Positions 6,982 through 8,850 of a DNA stretch of 8,850 nt are shown here, in pieces. The stretch is from positions 1 through 8,850 of the forward strand of contig DAOVJF010000086.1 of NCBI GenBank assembly GCA_030673355.1. Reading direction: 5' to 3'. The position numbers were made by a program, and so were the translations under genes. A model generated the notes under the pieces. It had not been told where the DNA came from. It ran no database searches and saw only the letters and a list, made by a program, of their open reading frames with translations. Every line of letters starts with the position of its first letter. Positions within the stretch are counted from its first letter, which is position 1. The stretch is from Planctomycetota bacterium (GTDB lineage: Bacteria > JAJVIF01 > JAPKYR01).

Positions 6982-7031
6982 CATGTGACTCCGGCACATG
7001 ATTGAACCGCTCCATGCGACTCCGGCGCATG
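6982..7031 (+). repeat. Two tandem stem-loops with co-varying arms and an identical loop
   Basis: Copy 1 is CATGTG-ACTCCGG-CACATG (6982-7000). Copy 2 is CATGCG-ACTCCGG-CGCATG (7013-7031), 31 bases on. Each has a perfect 6-bp stem and the same 7-base loop. The one stem difference is compensated (T-A in copy 1, C-G in copy 2), so pairing is kept, which suggests selection on the hairpin or on the palindrome. No T-run follows either copy, so they are not classical intrinsic terminators. They resemble REP-like extragenic palindromes in layout. No further copy is seen in this window. Confidence 0.75.
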
Positions 7032-7059
7032 TCAGATCCAGATATTTATTATTCAATCC

Positions 7060-7081
7060 CTGAGTTTTATTATTGACTCAG
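7060..7081. other. Short inverted repeat overlapping the -35 region of the last gene
   Basis: CTGAGT (7060-7065) and ACTCAG (7076-7081) form a 6-bp inverted repeat around a 10-base AT-rich centre. The right arm overlaps the -35 hexamer TTGACT (7073-7078), so it could be an operator. It is short enough to be a chance occurrence. Confidence 0.25.
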
Positions 7082-7103
7082 CTTCATTTATGAATTATAT
7101 AAT
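7073..7103 (+). promoter_or_regulatory. Promoter of the PKD/SBBP lipoprotein gene
   Basis: TTGACT (7073-7078) is followed after 17 bases by TATATA (7096-7101), or after 19 bases by a consensus TATAAT (7098-7103). Transcription would start near 7108-7110, leaving a leader of about 35 bases that contains the ribosome site. This promoter lies downstream of the tandem stem-loops, which would then be present only in read-through mRNA from rmuC. Confidence 0.5.
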
Positions 7104-7131
7104 ATTAAGTAGATGTTGATCACCGTACCTT

Positions 7132-7146
7132 GGAGTGCGTGCTATG
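7132..7146 (+). promoter_or_regulatory. Ribosome binding site of the PKD/SBBP lipoprotein gene
   Basis: GGAG (7132-7135) stands eight bases before ATG (7144-7146). The wider sequence TTGGAGT (7130-7136) is complementary, with two G-U pairs, to the ACTCCGG loop of both upstream stem-loops. Confidence 0.7.
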
Positions 7147-8850
7147 CGATTTACCGTTTTTTTTCTCCTTCTACTTTTTCTCGTAGTCAGTGCAGCCTGC
7201 GACCGTGGCAATAACAAACTCATGGTCGGTAGCATCAAAGGCCCGATCGAAATCACCGAAAACTCCTCCGCTGAATACAAAATCGACGCCCACAGCGACA
7301 CAGGCATCACCTACTCATGGATTTCAAATCCCGTCGACACTGGGTCTTTCTCCAACACCGAAACCACATCCACAATTTTCACCTCACCCGAAGTCGAGAC
7401 CGATTACCCGGTAGTTATCACTGTGGTAGTAAATTCCGATAATGACGGCCCGGTGATCCGGTCGCTGGATGTGATTGTTAAGGATGTCCCTGATGATGAC
7501 GATCCCCCTGAACCTCAAAACAATCCACCACAAGCGGCAGCTCATTTCGAACAGGATATAATCGCCGGATGGCATACTTTCCAATTTACTGATAATTCCA
7601 CAGATCCGGACGGCGATGATGACATAGTCAAATGGGAATGGGATTTTTCATTCGATGAATCGGATAGTTTCACTGTGGAGAGTGAAGAGCAGAATCCGTT
7701 ACTCGAACTTGGGATTGTAGGAACATATCAGGTGATGCTTCGGGTAACCGACGCATCCCTGCATTCAGACTTGCTCGATGTACCATTGCAACTGGAAGTC
7801 GGGAACCTTGCTGTTACAAATGTATGGGGAACCAGTGACCAGGATAAAATCTATGACATTGAAATAAACAATGAAGGCGATGCATATGTCCTTGGACGGT
7901 GCGGAGGTACCGTTGATTTTAATGGTGATGGAGAAATTGATGGCCCTGGATCGGGATATAGCCAGGAGTTCCTGGCAAAATTCACTGGTGGTGAAGATTT
8001 TGAGTGGGTAAAAACCTGGAATTGGGTTGTATTTGAAAAAATGTGCATTCTTAATAATGGAGATTTATTTATTTTAAGTAATAATTGGGCTTCTCACTAT
8101 CCGGCTCCCATAATTGAGAGTTGTGAAGTTTTATGGCTTGATCCGGATGGAAATGTCCTTGGTTCATATACCGAAGAAGCTCCTCCATCTGACAACTTTT
8201 TTTATAGCTTTGCTTTTAAAAATATTCAAATTAATCCTGTTGGCAACGTGGCCATAGCAACGTCATTAAAAAAATTTGATGGGGAATGGTATTACGATTT
8301 TATCACTGGTGAAGAGTACTGGATCGAAACATACTCTGAATTTTCCTTCTCATTAATTGAATTTTCACCGGACCTGGATTTAATTCAAACGAGTGAGACC
8401 TGGCCAGGAAATATCTCTTCCATGGCTGTATCGAATGACGGAAATATTTACACAGTTTCAAACAATCAACACATTCAGAAAGTTGATAGTTATTTTCAAC
8501 CTCTATGGACACAAACACTAATTCAAGAAGTAGAAGGGCCTTTCTTAACTACTGATTCATATGACAATATGTATCTTACAGGGCAAAATAAAGATGGAAG
8601 AATTTTCCTGGGAAAATATAACTCTGAAAGTGGTCCTGATTGGTCATTTTACTTTGATAGTCACAATAACAAGGGAACAGGACTCGATGTCTTTAATGAT
8701 GCGTTGTATTTAACCGGAGAACTTGGAGACCCTCTCGACCTGGATCCTGGCGAGGACACCCAATTTCACGACTTTGATGCGCTCAGTGCATGCTTTGTAG
8801 CTAAATTTTACCTGGATGGTGTGTTCGAGGACGGTCTGACATGGGGCAGG
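7144..8850 (+). CDS. Lipoprotein with PKD domain and SBBP-like beta-propeller (3' end outside window)
   Basis: The frame runs from ATG 7144 without a stop to the last base, giving 569 residues of an incomplete protein. Residues 1-18 are a lipoprotein signal (MRF, a run of Phe/Leu/Val, then SAA before Cys19). Residues about 27-112 look like an Ig- or PKD-like beta-sandwich. A linker rich in Asp and Pro (about 112-130) leads to a PKD domain (about 126-219) with the STDPDGDDD and WEWDF motifs and a G.YQV.LRVTD strand. From about 220 the repeats have the SBBP pattern: a DI.I...GDAYVLG strand, DFNGDGEIDG, then FLAKF; near the end come LYLTGELG, DLDPGED, CFVAKF and LTWGR, which seems to begin another blade. 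Residues 258-266 fit the calcium-loop pattern DxNxDGxxD. GC content dips strongly in the middle of the gene. The role is unknown; surface binding is an inference. Start choice is supported by GGAG and the signal peptide. Confidence 0.9.
   Translation, partial: MRFTVFFLLLLFLVVSAACDRGNNKLMVGSIKGPIEITENSSAEYKIDAHSDTGITYSWISNPVDTGSFSNTETTSTIFTSPEVETDYPVVITVVVNSDNDGPVIRSLDVIVKDVPDDDDPPEPQNNPPQAAAHFEQDIIAGWHTFQFTDNSTDPDGDDDIVKWEWDFSFDESDSFTVESEEQNPLLELGIVGTYQVMLRVTDASLHSDLLDVPLQLEVGNLAVTNVWGTSDQDKIYDIEINNEGDAYVLGRCGGTVDFNGDGEIDGPGSGYSQEFLAKFTGGEDFEWVKTWNWVVFEKMCILNNGDLFILSNNWASHYPAPIIESCEVLWLDPDGNVLGSYTEEAPPSDNFFYSFAFKNIQINPVGNVAIATSLKKFDGEWYYDFITGEEYWIETYSEFSFSLIEFSPDLDLIQTSETWPGNISSMAVSNDGNIYTVSNNQHIQKVDSYFQPLWTQTLIQEVEGPFLTTDSYDNMYLTGQNKDGRIFLGKYNSESGPDWSFYFDSHNNKGTGLDVFNDALYLTGELGDPLDLDPGEDTQFHDFDALSACFVAKFYLDGVFEDGLTWGR

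Noticed and set aside
6961..7112. Exact 8-base direct repeat TTAAGTAG at 6961-6968 and 7105-7112 flanking the tandem hairpins
   Set aside because: It could suggest a target-site duplication around a small mobile element, but no matching terminal inverted repeats are seen, and an 8-base match in a short AT-rich spacer is likely by chance.
6952..7143. Riboswitch or small RNA gene in the spacer after rmuC
   Set aside because: Apart from the two short hairpins and the predicted promoter there is no recognisable riboswitch core or T-run-ended terminator, so no RNA gene is called.
1..8850. Defence island, phage, transposon or CRISPR content
   Set aside because: No transposase, integrase, Cas, toxin-antitoxin or phage genes and no spaced repeat array are visible. 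RmuC has a nuclease-like fold but is a common housekeeping gene.

Overview
The window reads as a chromosomal segment of a Gram-negative, probably uncultured bacterium. Supporting this are an OstA/LptD-like outer-membrane protein with a signal peptide, two lipoproteins built from PKD domains joined to beta-propeller repeats, a housekeeping leucyl-tRNA synthetase and RmuC. Secreted PKD plus propeller lipoproteins are common in FCB-group and related candidate phyla, but the sequence alone does not fix the phylum. Composition is mixed: the housekeeping genes look to be around 50% GC, while parts of the two lipoprotein genes are clearly more AT-rich.

Layout from left to right: (1) the 3' end of leuS on the plus strand (1-831); (2) facing it, a minus-strand lipoprotein with three tandem PKD domains and an LVIVD-type propeller (881-2755, GTG start); (3) a divergent promoter region of about 165 bp; (4) a membrane-anchored alpha/beta hydrolase (2921-3865, plus), which seems to have a very short or absent leader; (5) ending only 13 nt from it, a minus-strand OstA/LptD-like gene (3879-5447, TTG start); (6) a second divergent promoter region; (7) rmuC (5563-6951, plus); (8) a 192-bp spacer with two near-identical stem-loops whose arms co-vary; (9) a second PKD plus propeller lipoprotein (7144 to the right edge, incomplete), with SBBP-like repeats rather than LVIVD repeats.

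The genes alternate in orientation, so most are probably transcribed singly rather than as an operon. No phage, transposase, CRISPR array, tRNA or rRNA gene is visible. Four of the six products are predicted to act in or at the cell envelope: two lipoproteins, one inner-membrane-anchored hydrolase and one outer-membrane barrel. No shared pathway is evident. No complete novel system can be claimed. The most unusual items are the co-varying stem-loop pair before the last gene, whose loop can pair with that gene's ribosome binding site, the short solitary LptD-like protein, the insertion in LeuRS, and the recurrence of one lipoprotein-PKD-propeller plan with two different propeller families.
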